Of a stretch of 64,000 bases of DNA, positions 18,062-27,589 are shown one piece after another. Below the pieces are notes generated by a model. It was not told the origin of the DNA, did no database searches, and was given only the letters and a program-made list of their open reading frames with translations. Position 1 is the first letter of the stretch. Each line of letters begins with the position of its first letter. The translations under genes and the position numbers were made by a program. Origin of the DNA: Mixta sp. Marseille-Q2659 (lineage in GTDB: Bacteria; Pseudomonadota; Gammaproteobacteria; Enterobacterales; Enterobacteriaceae); assembly GCF_940807255.1 (NCBI RefSeq), contig NZ_CALNWY010000005.1, forward strand, positions 124,001 through 188,000, read 5' to 3'.

Positions 18062-20134
18062 ATGTTGGTAACCTCTTACGATACGGTTATGGTGATCGTC
18101 TCGATTATCGTGGCTTTTCTGGCCTCGTATACCGCGCTTGATATGGCTGGCCGCGTAGCTACCAGCACGGGCAAGGCGGCTGTTCGGCGGCGGTTTTGCG
18201 ATGGGAATCGGCATCTGGGCGATGCACTTTATCGGCATGCTGGCGATGAATATGCCGATGATGATGAGCTATAGCGGATCGCTGACGGTACTGTCGATGG
18301 TGATCGCTGTCGCCGCTTCCATCTTTGCATTATGGATCGTCTGTTATGGCGATCTGCGCTGGCCGCGGCTAAGCTACGGCGCGCTGGTGTTAGGCAGCGG
18401 CGTCGTGGCGATGCACTATACCGGCATGGCGGCGCTGATGTTTAAACCGGGTATTGTCTGGGACTGGCGCTGGGTGTTTTTATCGATCGTCATTGCGCTG
18501 CTCGCGTCCGGCACGGCGCTGTGGCTGGCTTTCCGGCTGCGTAAAGGGCCGGGCCGTCTTGCGCTGTTGCGCGCAGGCGCCGCAATCGTTATGGGCTTCG
18601 CCATTGCCGGGATGCACTATACCGGCATGGCCGCCGCCAGTTTTCCCGCCTCCGGCCACGTTATGCACAACGGCGTTAACAGCGACTGGCTGGCAATCCT
18701 GGTGGCGGTGGTTTCGCTCTCCATTCTGGGGATTACGCTGCTGGTTTCGATGCTGGATGCACGTTTACAGGCGCGTACTTCCATGCTCGCCTCGTCGCTG
18801 GCCGAAGCCAACCGCGAACTGGCGCAGCTCGCCTTACAGGATAATCTGACGCGGTTGCCTAACCGTATTCTGCTGGAAGATCGTCTCGATCAGGCCATCA
18901 ACAAAGCGACGCGGGAAAACTCGCGCTTTGCCCTGATGTTTATGGATCTCGACGGTTTTAAGGCGGTCAATGACGCCTTTGGTCATCATATTGGCGACAG
19001 CCTGCTGGTGGCGGTAACCGAGCGCATGACGGAGAGCATCTCCGGCCACTATACGCTGGCGCGACTCGGCGGCGATGAGTTTGTCCTGCTTACTGAAATT
19101 GACGATCCCAATGATGCGGCGACCATCGCCGACGCGCTGGTTAAGCTTATTGAGAAACCTTTTCTTATTTCACGCTATGAACTGATGGTTTCCATCAGCA
19201 TCGGCATTGCGGTCTACCCCGGCGACGGCGTGGATGAGCGCGAGCTGATGTTTAATGCCGATGCCGCCATGTATCACACCAAAAACAACGGGCGCAACGG
19301 CTACAACTTCTTCCAGCCGTCGATGAACACCATTGCGCAACGCCAACTCCAGCTGATTAATGATTTATGGCTGGCGCTGGAGCGCGACGAGCTGCGGCTG
19401 TTCTACCAGCCGAAGTACACCGCGCCAAGCGGGCCGATTGTCGGCTTTGAAGCGCTGCTGCGCTGGCAGCATCCGCAGCGCGGCCTGCTGTCGCCGGATA
19501 TTTTCCTGCCGCTGGCGGAGAAAAGCGGCCTGATTATCAGCGTCGGTAACTGGGTGATTAATGAAGCCTGTCGTCAGTTACACTGCTGGCGCGAAGAAGG
19601 CCATAAAAACTGGTCAGTGGCGGTAAACCTGCCGGCGCTGCAGTTCGAGCAGAGCAGCCTGGTTGATACGGTGGTGACGGCGTTGGAAAAACATCAGATC
19701 CCGCCGGAGATGTTAACGCTGGAAGTGACGGAAACGACGGCGATGCGCAATCCCGATGAAAGCGTGCGTATCCTCACCGCGTTGACCGACCTTGGCGTGC
19801 GCGCCTCCATCGATGACTTCGGCACCGGCTATTCCAGCCTGCTCTATCTGAAGCGCCTGCCCGCCAGCGAGCTGAAAATCGATCGCGCTTTCGTCAATGA
19901 GCTGAGCGAAAACAGCGGCGATGCGACCATTGTTTCCGCCATTGTGGCGCTGGCGCAGTCGCTTAATCTGAAAGTGGTCGCTGAAGGCGTGGAGACTACC
20001 GACAGCAAACCTTCCTGACCAATCTCGGCTGTAACAGCCTGCAGGGTTATCTGCTGGGGAAACCGATTCCGCCGGATCGCATCCACGAACTAAAAGAGTT
20101 CGTTCGGCAAAACGAATCCTCGCCGCAGGTTTGA
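18062..20134 (+). pseudogene. MHYT-GGDEF-EAL c-di-GMP signalling protein, two frameshifts
   Basis: A membrane sensor (MHYT domain) joined to diguanylate cyclase and phosphodiesterase domains, now in three frames. The N-terminus (MLVTSYDTVMVIVSIIVAFL) runs in frame to about 18178, where two bases appear lost in a GC repeat. The middle frame carries the MHYT copies (MHFIGM, MHYTGM twice), GGDEF at about 19068 with ARLGGDEFVLL, and the EAL motif at about 19449 (GFEALLRW). A second lost base near 20004 stops the frame at 20018 (ETTDSKPS), while the true end (FLTNLGCNSLQGYLLG) continues in another frame to TGA 20132-20134. From an internal start the central frame could still make a 605-residue GGDEF-EAL protein. 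Its place beside the pilus operon suggests a former role in adhesion control. Confidence 0.85.
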
Positions 20135-20283
20135 TGACTTACGAAGCGGAGAGCTTTCTTGCCAGGCGCCGAGTCCGCCTGGCTGACCGTATCGCGTGAA
20201 TAAAAAGCGCGGCTGCGGTATCCGCTCTCCAACAGAAAAACTATAATAGCTGCCAGTTAATCTCCTGAGAGCTGTAACAGTTT

Positions 20284-21693
20284 ATGGCGAAGTATCTTCA
20301 GCTGGTGGAGCAAATCCAGGCGCAAATTGATGCCGAAGTCTGGCAGCCGGGCGAAAAACTTCCTTCGCTGCGCGATCAGGTCAGCCTGAGCGGCCTTAGT
20401 CTGATGACGGTGATGCACGCCTATCAGGTGCTGGAAAGCCAGGGCACCATCGTTTCTCGTCCGCAGTCTGGCTATTACGTAGCGCCACGCGCCGAGTTCC
20501 TTAGCCAGCCGGTAAGCCACCAAAAGGTGCAGCTGGCGGAAGCTGTCGATATTAACGCCTTTATTTTTGATGTGTTGCAGGCCTGCCGCGATCCGCTGAT
20601 TATCCCGTTCGGCTCCGCCTTTCCCGATCCCGAACTTTTCCCGCAGCGGCAGCTGATGCGCGCGCTCAATAACGTCTCTCACAGCCTGACGCCGGGCGAT
20701 GCCATCAATAATCTGCCGCCGGGCAACGAGGCACTGCGCAAAACCCTGGCGCGTCGCTATGCTCAGCAGGGCATTACCGTTTCGCCGGATGAGATTGTGA
20801 TCACCAACGGCGCGATGGAGGCGCTGAGCCTGAGTTTGCAGGCGGTTACCGAACCGGGCGACTGGGTGGTGGTGGAAAACCCTACTTTCTACGGCGCGCT
20901 GCAGGCCATTGAACGGCTCAAGCTGAAAGCCGTCGCCATCGCCACCGATCCACAGCACGGCATGGATTTGGACGAGCTGGAACAGGCGCTGAGACGCTGG
21001 CCGGTAAAAGCCTGCTGGCTGATGACTAATCAGCAAAATCCGGTGGGCTTTACGCTGAGCCGTGAAAAAAAGAAGGCGCTGGTGAACATGCTGGCGGCGC
21101 ATCAGGTAGCGCTGATTGAGGATGATGTTTACAGCGAACTCTGGTTCGGCGCTGACAAGCCGTTACCGGCAAAAGCCTTCGATCGGCAGGGCAGCGTACT
21201 GCACTGCTCATCCTTCTCTAAAAATCTGGTGGCGGGATTTCGTGTCGGCTGGGTAGCGGCAGGGCAACATGCGCTGCGTATTCAGCGCCTGCAGCTGATG
21301 AGTACGCTTTCCACCAGCGCGCCGATGCAGCTGGCGCTGGCGAACTATCTCGGCACGCGCAGCTATGACAGCCATTTGCGCAAGCTGCGTCAGGTACTGG
21401 AGCAGCGCAAAAACCTCGCCCGCCAGTCGCTGAAACGTCATCTGCCTTACGGCGCAAAAATTAATGATTCGCGCGGCGGCTATTTTCTGTGGATTGAACT
21501 GCCGCGCCAGGTGAATGCGACCCAGCTCTATTATCGGGCGCTGGAGCATAATATCAGTATCGCGCCGGGCAGCATGTTTTCATCGGGACAGCAGTATGAA
21601 AACTACTTTCGCTTTAATACTTCCTGGCCGTGGGACGATGCGCAAGAGGCGGCGGTGGCCATTCTGGGCGGGCTGATTGCCGCCATGATGTAG
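20284..21693 (+). CDS. MocR-type GntR regulator with aminotransferase domain (YdcR-like)
   Basis: A 469-residue fusion of a GntR winged helix (residues about 1-70, GEKLPSLRDQVSLSGLSLMT) to a type I PLP aminotransferase-fold domain. It is similar along its length to E. coli YdcR (468), including LPPGNEALRKTLARRYAQQG, NQQNPVGFTLS, LIEDDVYSELWFG and the PLP lysine in CSSFSKNLVAGFRVGW. MocR proteins use PLP chemistry for ligand sensing rather than transamination. The target is not evident: the neighbours (YlaC, cupin) are not PLP or amino-acid genes. Confidence 0.9.
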   Translation: MAKYLQLVEQIQAQIDAEVWQPGEKLPSLRDQVSLSGLSLMTVMHAYQVLESQGTIVSRPQSGYYVAPRAEFLSQPVSHQKVQLAEAVDINAFIFDVLQACRDPLIIPFGSAFPDPELFPQRQLMRALNNVSHSLTPGDAINNLPPGNEALRKTLARRYAQQGITVSPDEIVITNGAMEALSLSLQAVTEPGDWVVVENPTFYGALQAIERLKLKAVAIATDPQHGMDLDELEQALRRWPVKACWLMTNQQNPVGFTLSREKKKALVNMLAAHQVALIEDDVYSELWFGADKPLPAKAFDRQGSVLHCSSFSKNLVAGFRVGWVAAGQHALRIQRLQLMSTLSTSAPMQLALANYLGTRSYDSHLRKLRQVLEQRKNLARQSLKRHLPYGAKINDSRGGYFLWIELPRQVNATQLYYRALEHNISIAPGSMFSSGQQYENYFRFNTSWPWDDAQEAAVAILGGLIAAMM

Positions 21694-21744
21694 CTGAGGA
21701 AAGGAAATCGTATCGCCCGACAGGATCTGCCGTCGGGCAATCGC

Positions 21745-22227
21745 TTAAACGGCTGCGGCAGGTTTGTTGCCCCAGGTCAGATGGTAAACATCGTAAAAAT
21801 CCACTTCACCTTTTAACGACAGCAGCTTCCGAATGCCGGCCTTAACGTGTTCAGGCGTGGAGGGATGATTAAGAATGTCGTTAACCGCCGTTTCAGAAAG
21901 CGTCCGCACGTAATACCACTCGCCGTTATAGCAAACGCGCAAATCCAGCGTATCGATATCTTCAAAACGATATTTAGGATTAATGTCGAGCAGCATCAAA
22001 AAGCTCATCAACAGCACAAACGCGGTTGCGCCCCAAAAAGCAGGCCAGCCCAAATAATCGGTGGTAAAAATCAGCGCAACGCACAGGCCATAGCAGACGT
22101 ACATCGTCAGCCACAGGCCGGGATGCGTCTTAAGAAAATTAAAGCTAAAGCGCGGTTTGTTATCGCGTAACTCTTCACGGTTCAGCGTATCGATTTCGCG
22201 CTGCAAGATTTGTTTGATGGCATCCAT
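21745..22227 (-). CDS. ylaC: YlaC family inner-membrane protein
   Basis: A 160-residue protein resembling E. coli YlaC (156). Conserved blocks are RDNKPRFSFNFLKTHPGL, the two membrane helices (about residues 37-80) and YRFEDIDTLDLRVCYNGEWY followed by KGEVDFYDVYHLTWG. Function of the family is unknown. The frame is open upstream, but a GAGG ribosome-binding site precedes the ATG at 22227, and the extension has no family similarity. Confidence 0.85.
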   Translation of the reverse strand: MDAIKQILQREIDTLNREELRDNKPRFSFNFLKTHPGLWLTMYVCYGLCVALIFTTDYLGWPAFWGATAFVLLMSFLMLLDINPKYRFEDIDTLDLRVCYNGEWYYVRTLSETAVNDILNHPSTPEHVKAGIRKLLSLKGEVDFYDVYHLTWGNKPAAAV

Positions 22228-22594
22228 TGTTTTACCTCGGTCATTGAAGCCAACGAGAGCGAAATTAAACCATGAGTACAGCAAGGATGACAGAAACAGA
22301 TTTTAGTAAAAAAACTATAACAGTTGTTCACGAGAAGATAACGAAATGGCGGAGATGTAACATACGGAGTATAGCGCAACCCGGCGAGGGCAACGCTAAC
22401 CGGCGCGCCGCTGTGAAGGCACAGAGTAAGGCCAGCCGCCTCCCCACGCCATCGGAAAATTGCGCTTTGCCGCAAAAATTTGGGTTAAGTGTTGAAAATT
22501 AAAGATTTATGTGAGCGAGAAGGCATTCTTACTATTGCAAAGTTGTTAACTTTTGCCACAATCAATCAACATTGCGGCTAACTGGAGACGCGGT
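22228..22594. other. Divergent promoter region ylaC / cupin gene
   Basis: About 370 bp without a gene. The part nearest the cupin gene is AT-rich with plausible promoter hexamers; nothing else recognised. Confidence 0.5.
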
Positions 22595-23200
22595 ATGTTT
22601 CCCTATTCGTGCAGTCTTATGGCTATGATGTCCTTTGCAGCGGGCACGCTGTTTTCAGGAACATCTAACAACCCGCAGCACCTGATGCTGGCTACGCCTT
22701 CTAACGGTATTCCTAACAATCCGCTGCCGCTGATTATCTATCCGCGTGCGGTGCCGGATGAGGTCGAAGATATTGCGGCCTGGTTCGAACAGCGTTTTGC
22801 CGAACATGGCTGGACGCCGCGCTGGCGCTCGCCGGTTTTCCCTTACACACATTACCATTCAAACTGTCACGAACTGCTGGGCGTAGGCGCAGGCTGGGCG
22901 GAGATTTTGTTTGGCGGGGAAAGTGGGCGAATGGTAACGCTGCGGACCGGCGATGCCGTGTTAATTCCGGCTGGCGTAGGACATCAACAAATCGCGGCCA
23001 GCGAGGATTTCTTTACCGTTGGCGCCTATCCGGCCGGTATGGAACCCGATACGCTGCGTGACGATAAAAACCAGATGGAGAGAGCGATAGCGTCGATTAA
23101 ACGGGTGCCGTTACCGCAGTTCGATCCGTTAACCGGCGGCGAAGGTGCGGTAACTGATTTCTGGCATCCTGTTGTTCAACAGCTTTCTCATCATAATTAA
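22595..23200 (+). CDS. Cupin-domain protein (YjlB-like)
   Basis: About 201 residues with one cupin barrel. The metal-binding motif 1 is visible as THYHSNCHELLGVGAGWAEI (histidines and glutamate), and motif 2 as TGDAVLIPAGVGHQQIAAS. The C-terminal GAYPAGMEPDTLRDD and LPQFDPLTGGEGAVTDFWH segments are typical of the YjlB group, whose reaction is not known. Start chosen at ATG 22595 because GGAG lies 7 nt upstream; the frame opens earlier at 22553. Probably cytosolic and monocistronic. Confidence 0.78.
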   Translation: MFPYSCSLMAMMSFAAGTLFSGTSNNPQHLMLATPSNGIPNNPLPLIIYPRAVPDEVEDIAAWFEQRFAEHGWTPRWRSPVFPYTHYHSNCHELLGVGAGWAEILFGGESGRMVTLRTGDAVLIPAGVGHQQIAASEDFFTVGAYPAGMEPDTLRDDKNQMERAIASIKRVPLPQFDPLTGGEGAVTDFWHPVVQQLSHHN

Positions 23201-23299
23201 AACAATGGGCGGGGCGGCGTAATCGACTGCCCACTCGGTTAAACGCGTAAATCTGTAACAATTATACCTGCTTAACAAAATGGTGAGCTGGCAAATAGA

Positions 23300-23920
23300 T
23301 TAGATTAGGTAATTTCTTTTAGCGACTTCGTTGATATCAACCACGCTTTTAATTCCCAGTTTACGTAATATTTTAATTTTATAGGTGCTGATGGTTTTAT
23401 TACTGAGAGAGAGCTGAACGGCGATTTCTTTATTTGAATAACCGGCGGCGAGCTTCCTGAGAACCATTAGCTCGCGCGGCGAGAGGGACATCAGTTTTTC
23501 ACTTTCCGGGTGTACGTTTTTGCTTTCTAAATTATGGGTGTTGGGATAGAACTTAATCCCTTTATCGATACTGTTAATCGCCTGCAGCAGCTGTGAAATA
23601 TCATGACTCTTATACAGATAGCCGTCAACGCCCAACAGCAGGCAGCGCTGCATATGAAATTCGCTTTCGGAGGCAGTCAGGACAATAATTTTCTGCTGGG
23701 CGTTAATACGTTTCAGGCTTTCAATCACCTGCATACCGTCTCTGCCGGGAATATTAAGATCCATAATAACCACATCGGGGCGGTGCAGGCCGACATCGGC
23801 GATTACCGACACGCCATCTTCCGCAATGCCGGCAATCGTATAGCCGTTAGCGCGTAAGTAGGCTTTGATGCCGGAACAGATAAAGGGATGGTCATCAACA
23901 ATAAATACGGTATTAATCAT
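23300..23920 (-). CDS. NarL/FixJ-family response regulator
   Basis: A 206-residue two-domain regulator. The receiver has acidic pocket D9-D10, phospho-acceptor D54 (VVIMDLNIPGRDGMQ), T82 and K104 (GYLYKSHD). The C-terminal LuxR-type helix-turn-helix shows LSPRELMVLRKLAAGYSNKE followed by LSLSNKTISTYKIKILRKLG. It resembles the EvgA/BvgA/FimZ group, which control surface structures and acid or virulence genes. No sensor kinase gene is adjacent, so it is an orphan whose partner lies elsewhere. It is visibly richer in A/T than its neighbours. Confidence 0.9.
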   Translation of the reverse strand: MINTVFIVDDHPFICSGIKAYLRANGYTIAGIAEDGVSVIADVGLHRPDVVIMDLNIPGRDGMQVIESLKRINAQQKIIVLTASESEFHMQRCLLLGVDGYLYKSHDISQLLQAINSIDKGIKFYPNTHNLESKNVHPESEKLMSLSPRELMVLRKLAAGYSNKEIAVQLSLSNKTISTYKIKILRKLGIKSVVDINEVAKRNYLI

Positions 23921-24766
23921 ATTAAATCCTGAATAAAATTTACAGTTGAAATATTTATTAAAAGCTTGTTTTACTTTAGTGTGCGAAGCATTTTATCTGC
24001 TCACCAAATAAATCAATGTAAGAATTGTCTCTAATTCCGCAGTAATGCTTATGCGCTTATAGCATATATTTACTTATGCATTACAAATGCGATCTCCCTC
24101 CAATATTTTTCTGATAAGCTTTTTTACATTGTGTTTTAATAAAATCCTGCCAGATCAAAATGGGGCAGTCCTGCTATTTTCGCCTTTTCGTCAATTTTTA
24201 ATCAAACCTGATAAATGGGAAAGGAGGAAGGATGTTAAAAGGGATATTTAACAAAAAATGGAGTTTATTTAGCGAAATAGAAAGAGTTTAAATAAATAAC
24301 AGCCTTATTCTTTGCAAGAAATGAATTTAAAAATAATAAAGTAAGAGACAATAAATTTTAGATGAGTCAGTAAAAAAATTAATCAATGTTCTCGCCGCGT
24401 GCGCTTTCGCAGAACGCCTGAACTAAAGGAGAGGGAAGCAGAAAAATAGACGGCTGCTTGTGCCTTTTTTGTGAGCCAGTCGCCGTTAAGCGTAACGATT
24501 ACATCAGCCTGCGCGGGCAGGCAATAACCGGCATCAGGCGCGTTCTTATGAAAATAAATCTTTATTTATTAGCAAAATAGACGAAAAACCCGACTTTATA
24601 AAGGGTTAAATTAGACATACCTCTTTCAGGCTACACCACTCCCTGCGGAATTCCATTACTCTTAGGCTAACGTTTTAACGCCCGCCTTAATTGATGCTCA
24701 CACGTATCAGGCAGAAACTTTCCCTGTCGATTTTAGTTAAGTCACTAACGAGTCAGGAGGTTAGCT
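23921..24766. other. Long AT-rich intergenic region upstream of mdcA
   Basis: About 845 bp between the divergent response regulator gene and the malonate operon, one of the longest spacers in the window. It holds one credible small open frame (24232-24291, listed separately) and presumably the mdc promoter with its LysR-type operator; no operator could be assigned by eye. Confidence 0.6.
24232..24291 (+). CDS. Possible 19-residue small protein
   Basis: ATG followed by 18 sense codons (MLKGIFNKKWSLFSEIERV) and TAA. The start is preceded by an almost perfect ribosome-binding site, AAAGGAGGAAGG, directly upstream, much better than most genes here. The peptide is amphipathic and basic at its N-terminus. 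No family recognised; the case rests on the ribosome-binding site alone, and the site-to-start spacing is short (about 4 nt from GGAGG). Confidence 0.35.
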   Translation: MLKGIFNKKWSLFSEIERV

Positions 24767-26422
24767 ATGTTGCCTGAAGCAGCGTCAGGTCGCGTCTGGG
24801 ATACGCGTCGCACTGAAAAACAGCGACGCATCGCATCACTCGCGATCCCAGGTAAAGTTCTGCCCACCCATGATTTACCCGCCGTTCTGGAAAAACTGAT
24901 CGCCCCCGGCGACCGCGTGGTTCTGGAAGGGAATAACCAAAAACAGGCCGATTTCTTATCGCGTATGCTGGCCGAAGTGAACCCGCAAAAAGTTCACGAT
25001 CTGCATATGATCATGCCAAGCGTCAGCCGCAGCGAGCATCTGGATATTTTTGAAAAGGGCATCGCCCGCAAGCTCGACTTCTCTTTCTCCGGCACGCAAA
25101 GCCTGCGTATTTCGCAACTGCTGGAAGATGGTCAGTTAGAAATCGGCGCCATTCATACTTACATCGAACTCTATGCCCGTCTCTATGTGGATCTGGTGCC
25201 GAATGTGGCGCTGGTCGCGGGCTTTAAGGCTGACCGCCAGGGTAACCTTTACACTGGCCCCAGCACTGAAGATACGCCTGCGCTGATCGAGGCCGCCGCC
25301 TTCCGCAACGGCATCGTAATCGCCCAGGTGAATGAGCTGGTCGATGATGTCAGCGATCTGCCGCGCGTCGATATTCCCGGCTCATGGATTGACTATGTCG
25401 TGGTCGCCGACCAGCCGTTCTTTATTGAGCCGCTGTTCACCCGCGATCCGCGTCTGATTAAACAGGAACATGTCCTGATGGCGATGATGGCCATCAAAGG
25501 GATCTATGCCGAACACCAGGTGCAGTCACTGAATCACGGCATCGGCTTTAACACCGCCGCTATTGAACTGCTGCTGCCGACCTACGGCGAGAAGCTGGGG
25601 CTGAAAGGCAAAATCTGTAAGCACTGGACGCTGAACCCGCATCCTACGCTGATTCCGGCCATTGAAAGCGGCTGGGTGGAAAGCATTCACAGCTTTGGTA
25701 GCGAACTGGGGATGGAAAACTACATCGCCGCGCGCCCGGACATCTTCTTTACCGGATCGGATGGCTCGATGCGCTCCAACCGCGCCTTCTGTCAGCTGGC
25801 AGGCCAGTACGCGGTCGATATGTTTATCGGCTCGACGCTGCAGGTTGACGGTTACGCCAACTCCTCCACCGTCACCCGTGGCCGTCTCTCCGGCTTCGGC
25901 GGCGCGCCGAATATGGGTCACGATCCGCATGGCCGTCGTCACGCCACGCCTGCCTGGCTGGCAATGATCGACAAGCCCGATCCGATGGTGCGTGGCCGAA
26001 AACTGGTGGTGCAGATGGTAGAAACCTTCCAGGCGGGCGGCAAGCCGACCTTTGTGGAAAAACTGGATGCCGTTGACGTGGCGAAAGCCTCAGGCATGCC
26101 GCTGGCACCGGTCATGATCTATGGCGATGACGTCACCCACGTGTTGACCGAAGAGGGTATTGCTTACCTCTATCGCGCTGAATCGATGGAAGAGCGTCGT
26201 GCAATGGTTGCGGCGGTTGCCGGTATTACCGACATCGGCCTCGGCGTCGATGCCCAGCGCGTAGCGAAACTGCGTCAGGAAGGCAAAGTCGCCTGGCCGG
26301 AAGATCTCGGCATTCGCCGCAGCGAAGCCAGCCGTTCATTACTGGCCGCAGGCAGCGTGGCGGATCTGGTGGAATGGTCCGGCGGCCTCTACAACCCACC
26401 GGCTAAATTCCGGAGCTGGTAA
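24767..26422 (+). CDS. mdcA: Malonate decarboxylase subunit alpha (acetyl-S-ACP:malonate ACP transferase)
   Basis: A 551-residue protein, the standard MdcA size. It exchanges acetate on the acyl-carrier subunit MdcC for malonate, the first step of the biotin-independent malonate decarboxylase cycle in the cytosol. Family stretches include LPEAASGRVWDTRRTEKQRR at the start, FTGSDGSMRSNRAFCQLAGQ, LSGFGGAPNMGHDPHGRRH and the C-terminal LVEWSGGLYNPPAKFRSW. The AGGAGG ribosome-binding site is 7 nt before the ATG. It heads the mdcABCDEFGH operon; the stop overlaps the mdcB start (TAATG). Confidence 0.95.
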   Translation: MLPEAASGRVWDTRRTEKQRRIASLAIPGKVLPTHDLPAVLEKLIAPGDRVVLEGNNQKQADFLSRMLAEVNPQKVHDLHMIMPSVSRSEHLDIFEKGIARKLDFSFSGTQSLRISQLLEDGQLEIGAIHTYIELYARLYVDLVPNVALVAGFKADRQGNLYTGPSTEDTPALIEAAAFRNGIVIAQVNELVDDVSDLPRVDIPGSWIDYVVVADQPFFIEPLFTRDPRLIKQEHVLMAMMAIKGIYAEHQVQSLNHGIGFNTAAIELLLPTYGEKLGLKGKICKHWTLNPHPTLIPAIESGWVESIHSFGSELGMENYIAARPDIFFTGSDGSMRSNRAFCQLAGQYAVDMFIGSTLQVDGYANSSTVTRGRLSGFGGAPNMGHDPHGRRHATPAWLAMIDKPDPMVRGRKLVVQMVETFQAGGKPTFVEKLDAVDVAKASGMPLAPVMIYGDDVTHVLTEEGIAYLYRAESMEERRAMVAAVAGITDIGLGVDAQRVAKLRQEGKVAWPEDLGIRRSEASRSLLAAGSVADLVEWSGGLYNPPAKFRSW

Positions 26423-27282
26423 TGATGATCCAACCGCAACGTTCACCGCAGCAGGCCGAAACGCTGGCCTTACGGCTGGCGGAACGTGCCACCGCAGCGC
26501 TGATCGACGAAGCGCGCTTAACGCCGAAACCCGGTCTGGTCGACGGACGCGGCAGCGGGGCGCATCAGGATTTAACCCTGGCGTTGATGGAGCGATCCGC
26601 TTACAGCCTGCAGCCCACTTTCTACGCGCTGGCCTTGCACAGCTGGCTGCGCCCGGCGGATATCGCCCTGCGTCAGCAGGTTGGCGAGCTGGGGCGCACT
26701 GGCGAAGCGCAGATGATGGCCGCCACGCAGGGCGTTAATACCCACCGTGGCGCCATCTGGGCGCTGGGATTGCTGGTCAGCGGCGTTGCGATGTTGGGCG
26801 GCCGCGCGACGGCGCAGGCCATTTGTCACAGCGCCGCTGCGCTGGCGAATTTGCCGGACGATCGGGCGCCGCGCAGCTTCAGCAAAGGGCTACGTGCTAC
26901 GCAGCGTTATCGGGTTCCCGGCGCGCGCGAAGAGGCGCAGCAGGCGTTCCCGCATATTGCCCGGCTGGCCTTGCCGCAGCTGCATCGCAGCCGCGCCGCA
27001 GGCGCGACCGAAGCAGAAGCGCGTATTGATGCGCTGATGGCGATTATGACCTCGCTGAGCGATACCTGCGTGCTGTCGCGCGCCGGACTGCCCGGCCTGC
27101 AGGCGATGCAGCAGGGGGCGTTGCAGGTGCTGACGGCTGGCGGCTGCGGTACGCCGGAAGGTCGTCAGGCGCTGGCCCGTCTTGATGCCGACATGCTGCA
27201 AATGAACGCTTCGCCGGGCGGCGCAGCGGATCTGCTGGCGGCCACGCTGTTTCTCGATGGTATTTGCTTACCTACAGATTGA
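26422..27282 (+). CDS. mdcB: Triphosphoribosyl-dephospho-CoA synthase
   Basis: A 286-residue CitG/MdcB-family enzyme. It makes 2'-(5''-triphosphoribosyl)-3'-dephospho-CoA, the precursor of the MdcC prosthetic group, from ATP and dephospho-CoA. Family motifs: ARLTPKPGLVDGRGSGAHQD near residues 32-52, GVNTHRGAIWALGLL, and LSDTCVLSRAGLPGLQ. Translationally coupled to mdcA through a TAATG overlap. Confidence 0.94.
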   Translation: MMIQPQRSPQQAETLALRLAERATAALIDEARLTPKPGLVDGRGSGAHQDLTLALMERSAYSLQPTFYALALHSWLRPADIALRQQVGELGRTGEAQMMAATQGVNTHRGAIWALGLLVSGVAMLGGRATAQAICHSAAALANLPDDRAPRSFSKGLRATQRYRVPGAREEAQQAFPHIARLALPQLHRSRAAGATEAEARIDALMAIMTSLSDTCVLSRAGLPGLQAMQQGALQVLTAGGCGTPEGRQALARLDADMLQMNASPGGAADLLAATLFLDGICLPTD

Positions 27283-27289
27283 GGATGTT

Positions 27290-27589
27290 ATGGAAAAAAT
27301 CACACTTTCTTACCCCGCCACGCGCAACCTGTATGGACAGGCGCTGGCTGGTGTTGTGGGCTCCGGCGATATGGAAGCCCTGTTTGTCGCCGATCAGGGC
27401 GAACGCCTTGAAGTCGACATCACTACTTCGGTAGTCAATTTCGAAGCGCGCTGGCGCGCCTTGTTCGATCGTCTCAGTACGCTTACTGGCTTACCGGCCG
27501 GCAAACTGACCATTCATGATTTCGGCGCAACGCCGGGCGTAGCGCGTATCCGTATTGAACAGGTTTTTGAGGAGGCGGCTGATGCGTAA
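27290..27589 (+). CDS. mdcC: Malonate decarboxylase acyl carrier protein (subunit delta)
   Basis: A 99-residue carrier protein. The serine that carries phosphoribosyl-dephospho-CoA is S25 in GVVGSGDMEALFV, the same position as in Klebsiella MdcC. Malonyl and acetyl groups ride on this cofactor between MdcA, MdcDE and MdcH. The start is ATG 27290 (MEKITLSYPA), with GAGGAT upstream; the frame opens earlier inside mdcB, but that part is not family-like. mdcD begins before its stop. Confidence 0.94.
   Translation: MEKITLSYPATRNLYGQALAGVVGSGDMEALFVADQGERLEVDITTSVVNFEARWRALFDRLSTLTGLPAGKLTIHDFGATPGVARIRIEQVFEEAADA

Noticed and set aside
24379..24500. Minus-strand open frame of about 40 codons ending AFCESARGENID
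   Set aside because: It has no start codon or ribosome-binding site and lies in an otherwise empty spacer. It may be a gene remnant, but I recognise no family.
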